Source: an uncultured Paracoccaceae bacterium (GTDB lineage Bacteria > Pseudomonadota > Alphaproteobacteria > Rhodobacterales > Rhodobacteraceae). From it: a DNA stretch of 64,000 bases. The notes below the pieces were generated by a model. That model saw only the letters and a list, made by a program, of their open reading frames with translations, did not search any database and was not told the DNA's origin. This document shows positions 25,543-34,691 of this stretch, piece by piece; positions within the stretch are counted from its first letter, which is position 1; each line of letters begins with the position of its first letter. Made by a program: the position numbers and the translations under genes. The stretch covers positions 682,001-746,000 of the forward strand of contig CANLQO010000002.1 in assembly GCA_947493335.1 (NCBI GenBank). The letters are read 5' to 3'.

Positions 25543-27728
25543 TGTGGCGCCTTGCGATTCTCCTGGTCTGGTTGCCGACGTTTCTTCTTGCTGAAACAGC
25601 CACATTGCGGACGGGTTGGCATCCGACTTTCACCCGCGTCGTCGTCACAATGCCAGAAGGCGCGGAATGGCGATTGGGCAAACTGCCTGATGGATACGAG
25701 TTGCGGATCGCGGGCGTCGCAGACTTCGACACAACCGGTTTTTTTGCCCGCCTCCCGCGTGACCGTATCAACGACGCAAATGGTGATGGTGGTCGATTGG
25801 CGCTTGGGATTGATTGCGATTGTCATGCCACTGCATTCGTGTGGCGTCCCGACAGGTTGGTCGTTGATATTCGAAATGGACCCGCGGCTGATGACAACCC
25901 ATTCGAAATGGCCCTCGACGATGTGAGCACCGCCACTGAGAAAGAACGTCAAACCGTCAAGCTGGACCTGCTGCCACGACCATCGACCCGCCCGTCACTA
26001 AGTGACATCAGTCCCCTTAACGAAGTTGCAAAGGCAGAGCCGGATTTACGGCAAATTGAACAACAGATTCTGGATGGGCTTACCCGTGCCGCCGATCAGG
26101 GCCTCCTATCGTTCTCTGCAGCGCCAACCAATCTTTCCGCCCCTGCGGAGGTCGAGCCAGTATCAGAACCTGACGAGAGCAGCACCCAAGATCCGCCGAT
26201 ACGGCGAACGGAAGACGCGGGTGAGGCTTTGGGAAATTCGGGCGTCCGTGCCAGAACAAGTGTTGATGTCGCCCAAAGACTTGAAAACATCCTTGCACCG
26301 ATAGAACCCCGCGCTGTGTCGTGTTGGCCAGATAGTCATGTAGCCATAAGTTCGTGGGCTACGGGCGAAGAGTTTTCGCGTGAAATATCGGAAATACGTG
26401 CCCGGATTTACGGCGAATTTGATCGCGTGGATCACGATGCGGTGACCGATTTGGCGCGTACGTATCTCTTCTACGGCTTTGGACGTGAAGCAGCAAAAAG
26501 CCTGAAGATTGATAACGATAAGACTGCAGAAAGGGCCGCAATTATTGAAATGGCTCAGATCATCGATGATGAAATCACGGGTGAACTATCGCTTCGTGGT
26601 CAATTTGACTGTGAGGGAGATGTCGCGCTTTGGGCCGTTTTGGCGACGCCAGCGGACCAATTGAAGACCCACGCAGATCCTGACAGATTAGTGCGCCACT
26701 TCAAAACGTTACCTGAACACGTCCAGCGTCATCTTGTACCTCGCATGGCGGAACGACTGGCCGTTCTTGGGGAAGTCGACAGCGCCGAAAATTTACTCAA
26801 CGGTGGCAATGGCCAGGAACTTGCGACCGCAGAAAGCGTTGTCATCGCCGCTGAAATCGCGGCTGATCGCGGTGCCATCGCAGAGGCTGAGGAGGCACTG
26901 AATGCACTCGCACAGTCGGATCATCGCATCACGCCGGACGCATTGATCAGTTTGATTGATCTTCAAATTGCACAGGACAAGACAATCGACCCCGCAATGT
27001 TTGCGCTTCTTGAGACGAAGCGCTTCGAATTTCGCAAATCGGCGGTTGATCGTGACTTGGCTGCACTGCAGATCCGCGCGGAACTTCATGAGAAGGCGTT
27101 CGTGAACGCACGTCGAACACTGCAACAAAGCCGCTCTTTCGGTGGTGACTTTGACAATGGAACATATGCCGATTTGGTGGGACTGGAAGTTGTAAGACAC
27201 GCAAATGACATGGATTTCCTTGATTATGCCTTTTCGGAGGATCTCAATGAAATCGGTTCAGCAACCGGAAATCTGATCGCAAATCGCCTGACGGCACTTG
27301 GTTTTTACGAACGCGCGCTAGAGGTCCTGTCTGCCCCCGCCGAAGGTAACGACATGGCTGAACGTCGCTATTTGCGCGCTGAGGCTGAAGTTGCAATTGG
27401 CAACGCCGAGGCGGCTGAGATCACATTGGCCGGTATCACGACGGAAAGGGCGGGAACTATACTTTCAAATGCTCTGCCATCTCGTGACCAAACAAACACT
27501 GACCTTTCAATTGCGTGGCGTGACGGAGATTGGACCCGCCTTGCAACCGCCGACGACGGGCTCTTGCGCGATGCGTCGGCCCTTGCGTTGCAACCAACCG
27601 ATACAGTGCCCGATCGTGTAGCACCCCTTGCGACAGGACGAGAGTTGATTGAACAGACCCAATTAATGCGCGGAACGGTCAATGACCTACTGAACAGATT
27701 TGGTGAGCCAGAAAGCGATAGCGACTGA
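25542..27728 (+). CDS. large periplasmic protein, MotK-like (AMIN-like domain plus helical repeats)
   Basis: 728 residues. A signal peptide (LAILLVWLPTFLLAETAT) is followed by a beta-rich domain of about 100 residues that looks like an AMIN domain (FTRVVVTMPEGAEWRLGKL, then DRLVVDIRNG). A disordered acidic region follows to about 245, then an alpha-solenoid of TPR/SEL1-like helices to the end (ERAAIIEMAQIIDDEITGEL, ERALEVLSAP). Position right behind motA matches MotK, a periplasmic protein reported to be needed for Fla2 rotation in Cereibacter sphaeroides. Codon use looks more AT-rich than in the bch genes. Homology to MotK is inferred from architecture and context. Confidence 0.65.
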   Translation: MWRLAILLVWLPTFLLAETATLRTGWHPTFTRVVVTMPEGAEWRLGKLPDGYELRIAGVADFDTTGFFARLPRDRINDANGDGGRLALGIDCDCHATAFVWRPDRLVVDIRNGPAADDNPFEMALDDVSTATEKERQTVKLDLLPRPSTRPSLSDISPLNEVAKAEPDLRQIEQQILDGLTRAADQGLLSFSAAPTNLSAPAEVEPVSEPDESSTQDPPIRRTEDAGEALGNSGVRARTSVDVAQRLENILAPIEPRAVSCWPDSHVAISSWATGEEFSREISEIRARIYGEFDRVDHDAVTDLARTYLFYGFGREAAKSLKIDNDKTAERAAIIEMAQIIDDEITGELSLRGQFDCEGDVALWAVLATPADQLKTHADPDRLVRHFKTLPEHVQRHLVPRMAERLAVLGEVDSAENLLNGGNGQELATAESVVIAAEIAADRGAIAEAEEALNALAQSDHRITPDALISLIDLQIAQDKTIDPAMFALLETKRFEFRKSAVDRDLAALQIRAELHEKAFVNARRTLQQSRSFGGDFDNGTYADLVGLEVVRHANDMDFLDYAFSEDLNEIGSATGNLIANRLTALGFYERALEVLSAPAEGNDMAERRYLRAEAEVAIGNAEAAEITLAGITTERAGTILSNALPSRDQTNTDLSIAWRDGDWTRLATADDGLLRDASALALQPTDTVPDRVAPLATGRELIEQTQLMRGTVNDLLNRFGEPESDSD

Positions 27729-27760
27729 GCGCGTGATCAGAGTTTAGTAACCAATTTTCG

Positions 27761-27775
27761 TTAGCTACGGATTAA
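27761..27775 (+). promoter_or_regulatory. CtrA-like box upstream of the flhA unit
   Basis: TTAG (27761-27764), 7 bases, TTAA (27772-27775), one mismatch from TTAA-N7-TTAA. It lies 23 bases before the small ORF that precedes flhA and falls in the loop of an imperfect inverted repeat (CCAATTTTCG 27751-27760 with CGAAATTGG 27777-27785). Confidence 0.5.
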
Positions 27776-27798
27776 GCGAAATTGGGAGACATTGGATA

Positions 27799-27915
27799 AT
27801 GGGCAGAATGCCATGGTCCTTCAGAGCGTTGCTGGTGCGGGTTGCCAACACGGCATCGGCTGTGACATCGCAAACGCGTGACCGTGCACGGCAAACAGTC
27901 ACGCGATTAAACTGA
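27799..27915 (+). CDS. candidate 38-residue small protein upstream of flhA
   Basis: An ATG at 27799 with GGGAGA 9 bases upstream opens a 38-codon frame ending at TGA 27913-27915, one base before the flhA ATG. The product is small, basic and amphipathic: it opens MGRMPWSFRALLVRVANTAS and has five Arg in its last half. There is no other ribosome site just ahead of flhA, so translation of flhA may depend on ribosomes finishing this frame. It may be a real small protein or only a leader peptide; no family is recognised. Confidence 0.5.
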   Translation: MGRMPWSFRALLVRVANTASAVTSQTRDRARQTVTRLN

Positions 27916-27916
27916 T

Positions 27917-30007
27917 ATGGAATCCCTGAGTCAGAAGTCGCTTTTCAATCCGACGATCCTCCTCGCAGTCGCGCTCATGGCGATCATCGCGATGATGATT
28001 CTGCCGATGCCGGCCTGGGTTCTCGACATTGGCCTCGCAGCTTCTTTTGCGCTTGCCATCTTGATGTTCACGGTCACGCTGTTCATCCAGCGGCCGCTCG
28101 ATTTTTCTGCGTTCCCAACGGTGCTTTTGGCATCGCTGATGCTGCGATTATCCCTGAACGTTTCCTCGACGAAACTGATAATTGGCCAGGGCCACACCGG
28201 GACTGATGCCGCCGGTGACGTCATAGAAGGTTTTGCCATGTTCGTGATGAGCGGCAACGTCCTTCTTGGACTGGTCGTTTTCTGCGTCCTTCTCATCGTG
28301 AACTTTGTTGTCATCAACAAAGGTGCAACACGCATGGCAGAGGTCGGTGCGCGCTTCGCACTTGACGCGATGCCTGGCAAACAACTGGCCATCGACAGCG
28401 ACGTCGCTGCGGGTGCCATCGATCACGAGGAGGCCAAACGGCGCCGCGAGGTTGAGCAAGCAGAGACCACCTTTTTTGGCTCACTCGATGGTGCTTCCAA
28501 GTTCGTGAAAGGCGATGCCGTTGCTGGTCTTTTGATCACCGGACTCAATTTGGTGATGGGCTTGATCATCGGGATCGCATTCCATGACATGCCGATCGGC
28601 CAAGCATTTGAAACATATGCGATTCTGACCGTCGGTGATGGTTTGGTCAGCCAAATCCCCGCCGTCATTATTTCGATCGCCGCCGCTCTTTTGCTTGCCC
28701 GTGGTGGTGCAACGGGCGCAACTGATCTTGCGATCGTGGATCAATTGGGTCGGCATCCGGCCGCGCTATCAACGGTGGCCGTTTTGATGGGGTTGTTCGC
28801 TTTAGTTCCGGGCCTTCCGTTCTTGCCATTTGTGGTTGGTGCGGCTGTGCTGGGCCTATGCGCGTTTTTCCTCGTTTCCGGCAATAAGGCGCGCGCGCGG
28901 GCCGAGGCTTTGCCAGCTGTGGAACCGCAAGAGGTCGCACCAAAAGCTTCGATCGGCGATATGCTTGACCTTGATGATATTCATGTCGAATTTGCGCCCG
29001 ATCTTGTCGATATGGTCCTTGATCAGGGGACGGGTCTGGATGCGCGGATTGCCAATATGCGAAACCATGTCGCCACGGCTTTCGGGGTGCTCCTGCCCGA
29101 AATTCGCCTGACGGATAATGCCGCGCTCGCCCCTGGTGTTTACGTCGTGCATGTCCAAGGGGTCGAGCAGGCCCGCGACATCCTCAAGGCCGATCAAATC
29201 CTGGCGCTGCTCCCTGATGGAAGTGCCACAGATATCGGCGGCGATTCAGTATCGGAGCCGGTCTACGGCGCGCCCGCGCGGTGGATCGACATTGATCAAC
29301 AGGAGACGGCCGCGCTTGCCGGACTCACCACCGTTCAACCGACCGAGGTCCTCGCGACGCATCTGCTGGAAATCGTGAAACGCAATTTTCCGCGCTTGCT
29401 GACCCACAAGGCCCTGCGCCGGCGGTTGGACGAAATGACGACTTTGACAGATGGCGAACGCGCTGCAGCGAACCGCAAGCTGCTGGAAGAGCTGATGCCG
29501 GACAAGGTGCCAATGGACGTGTTGCTTTCTGTGATGCGGCTGCTGCTTGAGGAGCGGGTTTCGGTGCGAAACCTTCCGCTGATCCTGGAAGCGATTGCAG
29601 AGGCGCGGCAAGTTCATCAAACCATCGACGGAATCACCGAGCATGTTCGTCAGCGTCTGGGGTTCCAATTGGTGGCCGAGGTGCGCCGCACGGACGGCAC
29701 TATCCCACTGGTGCAGCTTGCCCCGGAATGGGAAGACGCATTCACAACATATGAATTGCGGGGTGAACGTGGGGGGGCCGATGTGGCGCTGCCGCCTGAA
29801 ACCTTTAACAAACTTGCCGATGGGATTGCCGAAAAGTTGTCTGCTGCCGCGCAACAGGGGGCATATGCGGCAGTTGTCACATCCATGCGCCGACGCAGGT
29901 TCTTGCGGACGGTCATGGCGGCAAGGGGCATTTTGAACCCGGTGTTGTCATTTGAAGAAATCGGCGTCGATGCGAAGCCTGCGCTCGTCGGCCTGGTTGC
30001 TGCATGA
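27917..30007 (+). CDS. flhA: flagellar export gate protein FlhA
   Basis: 696 residues, the largest export-gate subunit. The N-terminal half has about eight membrane helices and the FHIPEP-family stretch RLSLNVSSTKLIIGQGHTG, with NKGATRMAEVGARFALDAMP and GKQLAIDSDVAAG in the first cytoplasmic loop. The C-terminal cytoplasmic domain that docks chaperone-substrate complexes starts near 360 (GDMLDLDDIHVEFAPDLVD). The ATG follows the small ORF by one base and the stop overlaps fliR by 4 bases. Confidence 0.97.
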   Translation: MESLSQKSLFNPTILLAVALMAIIAMMILPMPAWVLDIGLAASFALAILMFTVTLFIQRPLDFSAFPTVLLASLMLRLSLNVSSTKLIIGQGHTGTDAAGDVIEGFAMFVMSGNVLLGLVVFCVLLIVNFVVINKGATRMAEVGARFALDAMPGKQLAIDSDVAAGAIDHEEAKRRREVEQAETTFFGSLDGASKFVKGDAVAGLLITGLNLVMGLIIGIAFHDMPIGQAFETYAILTVGDGLVSQIPAVIISIAAALLLARGGATGATDLAIVDQLGRHPAALSTVAVLMGLFALVPGLPFLPFVVGAAVLGLCAFFLVSGNKARARAEALPAVEPQEVAPKASIGDMLDLDDIHVEFAPDLVDMVLDQGTGLDARIANMRNHVATAFGVLLPEIRLTDNAALAPGVYVVHVQGVEQARDILKADQILALLPDGSATDIGGDSVSEPVYGAPARWIDIDQQETAALAGLTTVQPTEVLATHLLEIVKRNFPRLLTHKALRRRLDEMTTLTDGERAAANRKLLEELMPDKVPMDVLLSVMRLLLEERVSVRNLPLILEAIAEARQVHQTIDGITEHVRQRLGFQLVAEVRRTDGTIPLVQLAPEWEDAFTTYELRGERGGADVALPPETFNKLADGIAEKLSAAAQQGAYAAVVTSMRRRRFLRTVMAARGILNPVLSFEEIGVDAKPALVGLVAA

Positions 30008-30786
30008 TCAGCGACCTCTTGACCCTGTTGCCCATCGCGCAGTCAGCACTTTGGGCAGGGTTCGTCGTGTTCTTGCGTGTCGCGGCGATGATGTCTTTGC
30101 TGCCGGCATTTGGTGAACAAGCGGTTCCAGTTCGAGTCAGATTGGGGCTGAGCTTGGCGTTCTGTCTGGTCGTGACGCCATCGATTGCGCCCAATGTTGG
30201 CACTGTCCCCCCTGACATCCTGCCCGCCGTTTTTACATTCATGCCAGAAGTGATCACTGGCCTGTTCTTTGGTCTCTTGCTGCGCTTTTTTGTTTTCGCA
30301 TTGCAAATCGCGGGCACAATTGCAGCGCAGTCCACATCACTTTCGCAGATTTTTGGTGGTTCAGCGGGCGTTGATCCACAACCGGCGATGGGGCATGTGC
30401 TGGTCGTATCGGGCCTCGCGCTTGCCGCAATGATGGGGCTACACGTTCAGTTTGCCGCCTACATCCTTCAGACCTACAGCCTTGTTCCTATCGGCGCATT
30501 CCTGTCACCAGATGTTGCCGTCGAACTGGGCGTGCGCGCGGTTGGCAAAACCTTCGCACTCGGGTTCACCCTGGCGGCACCGTTCTTGATTGCGTCCCTC
30601 ATTTACAACGTCACGCTGGGCGTCATCAATCGCGCGATGCCTCAGCTTATGGTTTCTTTTGTTGGCGCGCCCGCAATTACGGCGGGGGGGCTGCTCTTGT
30701 TGATGTTGACCGCGCCATTGATGCTTTCGCTTTGGATCGAGGCGTTTGCACTTGTCGTCATGAACCCGGCGGAGGGTTGGGAATGA
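30004..30786 (+). CDS. fliR: flagellar export gate protein FliR
   Basis: 260 residues, integral membrane export-gate protein. Motifs seen are FLRVAAMMSLLPAFGEQAVP near the N-terminus, AQSTSLSQIFGGSAGVDPQP in the middle and LIYNVTLGVINRAMPQLMVS, all FliR-type, with about six hydrophobic segments. It overlaps flhA before it and flhB after it by 4 bases each. Confidence 0.95.
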   Translation: MISDLLTLLPIAQSALWAGFVVFLRVAAMMSLLPAFGEQAVPVRVRLGLSLAFCLVVTPSIAPNVGTVPPDILPAVFTFMPEVITGLFFGLLLRFFVFALQIAGTIAAQSTSLSQIFGGSAGVDPQPAMGHVLVVSGLALAAMMGLHVQFAAYILQTYSLVPIGAFLSPDVAVELGVRAVGKTFALGFTLAAPFLIASLIYNVTLGVINRAMPQLMVSFVGAPAITAGGLLLLMLTAPLMLSLWIEAFALVVMNPAEGWE

Positions 30787-31868
30787 GCGCGGATGGTGGC
30801 GACGAAGACAAGCAATTTGAACCCAGTCAAAAGAAGCTGGACGACGCGCGAAAGAAGGGTGAGGTGCCCAGGTCGGTCGATTTGACGACGGCGGCGGCAT
30901 ATGGCGGGCTGCTGGCAGCAGCCTTCGCGTTTGGACCCGCTGCGATGGTTGGCCTCGGCGACGCTCTCATGATCCTGCTTGATCAATCTGACCGCTTGGC
31001 GCGGGTCACGTTCGGCGGATCGCAGTCGCCCATGATGGGGGGAGTGCTGTGGCAGGTGGTGACGTCCGTGGCACCGATATTTGCTGTCCCGGCGATATTT
31101 GCGATTGTCGCTGTGATTGCACAGCGTGCCTTTATCGTGGCCCCTACCAAAATCAAACCAAAACTCTCGAATATTTCGTTACTTCAGGGGTTTAAGAAGA
31201 AATTTGGCCGGAACGGGTTCTTTGAATTTGCAAAGAGTTTCTTCAAGCTGATGATTTTTGGCACCGTCCTGTTTCTGTTTCTCTGGCACCAATTGGATCA
31301 CATGATTGGGGCCATGTTCATGTCGCCCGGCATGATTGTTGTTGAACTGCTACGGCTTGTGTTGGCCTTGCTTTTGATTGTTCTTGCCATCGCGCTTCTG
31401 ATCGGGGCTGTCGATTTTCTGTGGCAACGGGCGGAACATCTGCGCAAGCATCGCATGTCACGCAAGGAGATGATGGATGAGCTGAAGCAGTCCGAAGGCG
31501 ACCCGATGATGAAGCAACAGCGTCGTCAAAAAGGGATGGATCTGGCGACCAATCAGATGCTGGCGGATGTTCCGGATGCAAATGTGGTCGTGGTGAACCC
31601 CACTCACTATGCCGTGGCGCTCAAATGGGATCCAACATCCGCAACCGCTCCGATCTGTGTTGCCAAAGGTACGGATGAAATCGCGGCGAAAATTCGCGAA
31701 GTGGCGTCAGAGAATGGCGTCCCCCTTCACTCTGACCCGCCCACGGCACGTGCGTTGCATGCGACGGTCAAGATAGGGGATGAGATTCCGCCTGATCATT
31801 ATCAGGCCGTCGCGGCGGCAATTCGATTTGCAGAAAGCATCCGGGCCAAGGCGTCGGCATGGCAGTAA
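30783..31868 (+). CDS. flhB: flagellar export gate protein FlhB
   Basis: 361 residues; sets substrate-specificity switching of the export apparatus. The N-terminus has KQFEPSQKKLDDARKKGEVP, followed by four membrane segments. The cytoplasmic domain holds the autocleavage site NPTH in NVVVVNPTHYAVALKWDP. I chose the ATG at 30783, overlapping the fliR stop (ATGA); the frame extends upstream within fliR without support. Its end overlaps the next small gene by 10 bases. Confidence 0.96.
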   Translation: MSADGGDEDKQFEPSQKKLDDARKKGEVPRSVDLTTAAAYGGLLAAAFAFGPAAMVGLGDALMILLDQSDRLARVTFGGSQSPMMGGVLWQVVTSVAPIFAVPAIFAIVAVIAQRAFIVAPTKIKPKLSNISLLQGFKKKFGRNGFFEFAKSFFKLMIFGTVLFLFLWHQLDHMIGAMFMSPGMIVVELLRLVLALLLIVLAIALLIGAVDFLWQRAEHLRKHRMSRKEMMDELKQSEGDPMMKQQRRQKGMDLATNQMLADVPDANVVVVNPTHYAVALKWDPTSATAPICVAKGTDEIAAKIREVASENGVPLHSDPPTARALHATVKIGDEIPPDHYQAVAAAIRFAESIRAKASAWQ

Positions 31869-32254
31869 AGGCAGATCAGCTCGCCGATTTGCTGGACTTG
31901 GCCCAGGTCGCCTTTGCATCTGAACAGTCCAAGCTTGCAGCCCTTTCGCGCCGGGAAAGCGCCATCAGGGCTCAATTGGAAACGTTGATTCAGTCGCGCG
32001 CGCAAAGTGCACTGCTCAAGGACGCAGAAAGCGCTGCGATGAAAGCCGGTGCAGAAGTGCGCTGGCACCGCTGGATCGATACCCGTCGGGAGACACTGAA
32101 CAGGGAACTGGCGCAGGTCATGGCGTTGCGCGCGCAATCGGTCGCGGCCGTTCGCCGTGCTTTCGGAAAGAAAGAGGCCCTTGCCGGTTTGCTGTCGCAG
32201 TCGAAGGCCGCCGATAAACTTCAGCGGGCACGCCGCCAGGATCAGACGTCTTGA
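31859..32254 (+). CDS. coiled-coil protein, possible FliJ-like export factor
   Basis: 131 residues, almost entirely charged helix (LAALSRRESAIRAQLETLIQ, WIDTRRETLNRELAQVMALR), with no membrane segment. Size and composition fit FliJ, the coiled-coil stalk of the export ATPase, but FliJ sequences are poorly conserved and fliI is not adjacent. It starts within the end of flhB and its last 13 bases overlap the convergent second fliL gene. The call is tentative. Confidence 0.6.
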   Translation: MAVKADQLADLLDLAQVAFASEQSKLAALSRRESAIRAQLETLIQSRAQSALLKDAESAAMKAGAEVRWHRWIDTRRETLNRELAQVMALRAQSVAAVRRAFGKKEALAGLLSQSKAADKLQRARRQDQTS

Positions 32255-32748
32255 CGCACGATATCCAGTACAAGCACGTCCAGCACTTTGCTCTCCAGGA
32301 CAGACTGCGCACTGTTGAGCAAATCTTGTCTGAGGGTCCGCATGTTGCTGGTGCTTGTAAAATTGCCTGAAAAACCGCCGATGTTCGCATGGTTGAACAT
32401 CACCTGCAGCAGGCCATCGCGCAATCGCGGCTCCACGGCAAAGACGGCATCTTCGCCGCCCGGCGGGACGGCGATACCAATGCTCAGCACGACCATTGCA
32501 GCAATTTTGTCATCAGCAATGACGGGGATCACGAACTGGTCCTCCAATTTGGCGTAGGCCACCTCTTCTACCGGAACGTCCTTTGCCTCTGTTTTTGGTG
32601 TTTCGGCATGAACTGCGGTCTCTCCCGGCAGGCAATTTGCCATGTCTTCCCCATGTTCCTCTTGAGGTGCCGGTTTTAGCACAATGGCCGCACCGACGCC
32701 CGCACCAGTGCCGACCAAAAGCAAGATCAAAGGAATGAGAAGTTTCAT
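32242..32748 (-). CDS. fliL: FliL-family protein (second copy)
   Basis: 168 residues. A cleavable-looking or anchor helix at the start (LLIPLILLLVGTGAGVGAAIVL), an acidic linker, then a periplasmic FliL-like domain (AKLEDQFVIPVIADDKIAAM to LDVLVLDIVRQDV). Fifth residue onward lacks the cytoplasmic lead of the other FliL. It is the last gene of flgB-flgC-fliE-fliQ-flgF-flgG-flgA-flgH-this. The similarity to FliL is clear in overall pattern; its separate role from the copy at 23144 is unknown. Confidence 0.75.
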   Translation of the reverse strand: MKLLIPLILLLVGTGAGVGAAIVLKPAPQEEHGEDMANCLPGETAVHAETPKTEAKDVPVEEVAYAKLEDQFVIPVIADDKIAAMVVLSIGIAVPPGGEDAVFAVEPRLRDGLLQVMFNHANIGGFSGNFTSTSNMRTLRQDLLNSAQSVLESKVLDVLVLDIVRQDV

Positions 32749-32765
32749 AGCGGCGAGGTCTCCAA

Positions 32766-33491
32766 TCAGAAGGGCAGGATCGCTTCGACGGCTTGCTGGC
32801 CGTAGCGCGGTTGCTGCATGTCAGTGATCTGTCCACGACCGCCATAGGAAATCCGAGCCGACGCAATCTTGTCGTATGTGATTTCGTTCTGGCGGGTCAC
32901 ATCGGCCGGACGTACAAAGCCCGACACCAGAAGTTCCCGCAGCTCAAAATTGACGCGGACCTCTTGTTGACCCTGAATGGCGAGGACACCGTTCGGCAAA
33001 ACGTCCGTGATCGTGGCAGCGACGCGCAACGTCAGTTTTTCGTTCCGGCGCACCGAACCATCACCAGCCGACGAACTCGAAGAGTTAATACCCACGGCGT
33101 TGCCAAGTGACGCACCGTCCGGAAGCCGCGGATCGACCCGTTGCGGCAGGCCAAGCAATTGCGGGACGGCCATTTGTTGTGCCGCGCTGCGCGAACGATC
33201 CGACGAATTCGAAATTTCGGCCTGATCGTCAATTTCGATGACAACGGTCAGGATATCCCCGCGCTGCATCGCCCGCCGATCACCAAGCAACGACCCGCGG
33301 TCACCCGTCCAGAGTGAGGCGCCTGATCCGGGAAAGTGTGGCGCACGGTCCACGACCTGAGGAAGGCTATATGTCACCATCGCCGTCCGGTCGTCGGTTG
33401 CGACGATTGATGTCATCTCTGGCGCTTTGCCAAGCGGTGTGCTGCTGCATCCGGCAAGCAGCAAAAGGGCAAGAATACTAGCGCGAAACAT
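32766..33491 (-). CDS. flgH: flagellar L-ring lipoprotein FlgH
   Basis: 241 residues, outer-membrane L-ring subunit. Lipoprotein signal FRASILALLLLAGCSS with the lipidated Cys at about 15. FlgH motifs seen are SLWTGDRGSLLGDRRAMQRG and DILTVVIEIDDQAEISN, then NGVLAIQGQQEVRVNFELRE and SYGGRGQITDMQQPRYGQQ. I chose the ATG at 33491, which has GGAG 6 bases upstream; an ATG at 33503 is in frame. It overlaps the end of flgA. Confidence 0.95.
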   Translation of the reverse strand: MFRASILALLLLAGCSSTPLGKAPEMTSIVATDDRTAMVTYSLPQVVDRAPHFPGSGASLWTGDRGSLLGDRRAMQRGDILTVVIEIDDQAEISNSSDRSRSAAQQMAVPQLLGLPQRVDPRLPDGASLGNAVGINSSSSSAGDGSVRRNEKLTLRVAATITDVLPNGVLAIQGQQEVRVNFELRELLVSGFVRPADVTRQNEITYDKIASARISYGGRGQITDMQQPRYGQQAVEAILPF

Positions 33492-33894
33492 AAGCGGCTC
33501 CATCTTCTCCGATCCGGGCGGACACGGTACTGCGTGAGCTGAGGTTCATGACGCGCACCATCTCGCCAATGCCAGCGCGTCCAAGTGAACGGCCCTCTGT
33601 CGCGATATAAAGGCCGCCCGTGTCGTAAATCAGCGGCACGATTTCATTGCGATCGACAATCGCAGGAAACCCGACGTCGGCGGGGCGAACAGGTCGTCCT
33701 GCATAAAGGGCGACGCGCGCCTCCATCCCGACCAGCAGAAGCGGGTCATCGACACCGCCATTTGCAGCGACGTTGCGCAAGAGCAGGTCTTCTTCCCGGA
33801 TCAGGGATTGCGCCGGAATTGTACGGGCGGCGACCAGCACGTCTGCGGCAGCCGGGCCGGCAATCATGAGTAAAAAGGCAATAAGACGGATCAT
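33478..33894 (-). CDS. flgA: flagellar P-ring assembly chaperone FlgA
   Basis: 138 residues, the short form with signal peptide and SAF-type domain. It helps P-ring (FlgI) assembly in the periplasm. The signal is LIAFLLMIAGPAAADVLVAA; then TIPAQSLIREEDLLLRNVAA, GRPVRPADVGFPAIVDRNEI and GRAGIGEMVRVMNLSSRSTV follow the FlgA C-terminal consensus. The start overlaps the flgG stop by 4 bases. Confidence 0.9.
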   Translation of the reverse strand: MIRLIAFLLMIAGPAAADVLVAARTIPAQSLIREEDLLLRNVAANGGVDDPLLLVGMEARVALYAGRPVRPADVGFPAIVDRNEIVPLIYDTGGLYIATEGRSLGRAGIGEMVRVMNLSSRSTVSARIGEDGAAYVSR

Positions 33895-34676
33895 CGGATC
33901 TGCACCATGGCGCCCAACATCTGGTCGCCTGCCGTAATCACCTTGGAGTTCAGCTCATAACCGCGCTGCGCCTCAATCAGGTCAGTCACTTCTTTCACCG
34001 GGTCGACAGAGCTATCTTCAAGATAACCTTGCCGCAGCACGCCGAGCCCATCCTGTCCGGGATCATTGACCACCGAAGGTCCTGAGGCTGGCGTTTCAAT
34101 GAAAAGGTTTGAGCCAATCGCTTCCAGCCCCTTGGGGTTCGTAAAGCTGGCGAGCGTGAACTGGCCCAGCAGTTGCGGCTGTATCTGGTCAACGAAATAG
34201 GCATAAACTTCGCCCTCGGCGTTGATCGAAATGGACCGGGCGTCCTGCGGAATCGTGATGTCAGGGACAACGGGATAGCCGTCGGCGGTGACAATCTGAC
34301 CCTCGCCCGTTCGCTTGAGCGCGCCATCGCGGGTATAGGCCGGGACACCACTGGGCAGCGTCACCTCAAGATAGCCCTGACCCTCGATGGCGACATCCAG
34401 ATCACCACCGGTCTGCCCAAGAGCGCCCTGCGCCAGCATCATGCTGACAGAACTGGCTCTTACACCGAGGCCAAGCTGGACGCCTGTCGGCAGTTGGGTC
34501 CCATCAGAGGCGTTGATCGTTCCGGGACGCGCAAGTTGTTGATAATGCAGGTCCGCAAACTCTGCCCGGCGCGCGTTGTAGCCGGTTGTGGACATGTTGG
34601 CGAGGTTGTTGGAAATCACCTCGACCCGCATTTGTTGGGCGGTCATACCAGCCGCAGCAATTTTGAGTGCACGCAT
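33891..34676 (-). CDS. flgG: flagellar distal rod protein FlgG
   Basis: 261 residues, the usual FlgG length. The N-terminus has ALKIAAAGMTAQQMRVEVIS followed by NNLANMSTTGYNARRAEFAD, and the C-terminus EVTDLIEAQRGYELNSKVIT, both conserved in distal rod proteins. A good ribosome site (AGGAG) precedes the ATG. It lies 15 bases after flgF. Confidence 0.96.
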   Translation of the reverse strand: MRALKIAAAGMTAQQMRVEVISNNLANMSTTGYNARRAEFADLHYQQLARPGTINASDGTQLPTGVQLGLGVRASSVSMMLAQGALGQTGGDLDVAIEGQGYLEVTLPSGVPAYTRDGALKRTGEGQIVTADGYPVVPDITIPQDARSISINAEGEVYAYFVDQIQPQLLGQFTLASFTNPKGLEAIGSNLFIETPASGPSVVNDPGQDGLGVLRQGYLEDSSVDPVKEVTDLIEAQRGYELNSKVITAGDQMLGAMVQIR

Positions 34677-34691
34677 TGGGATTCTCCTGCT

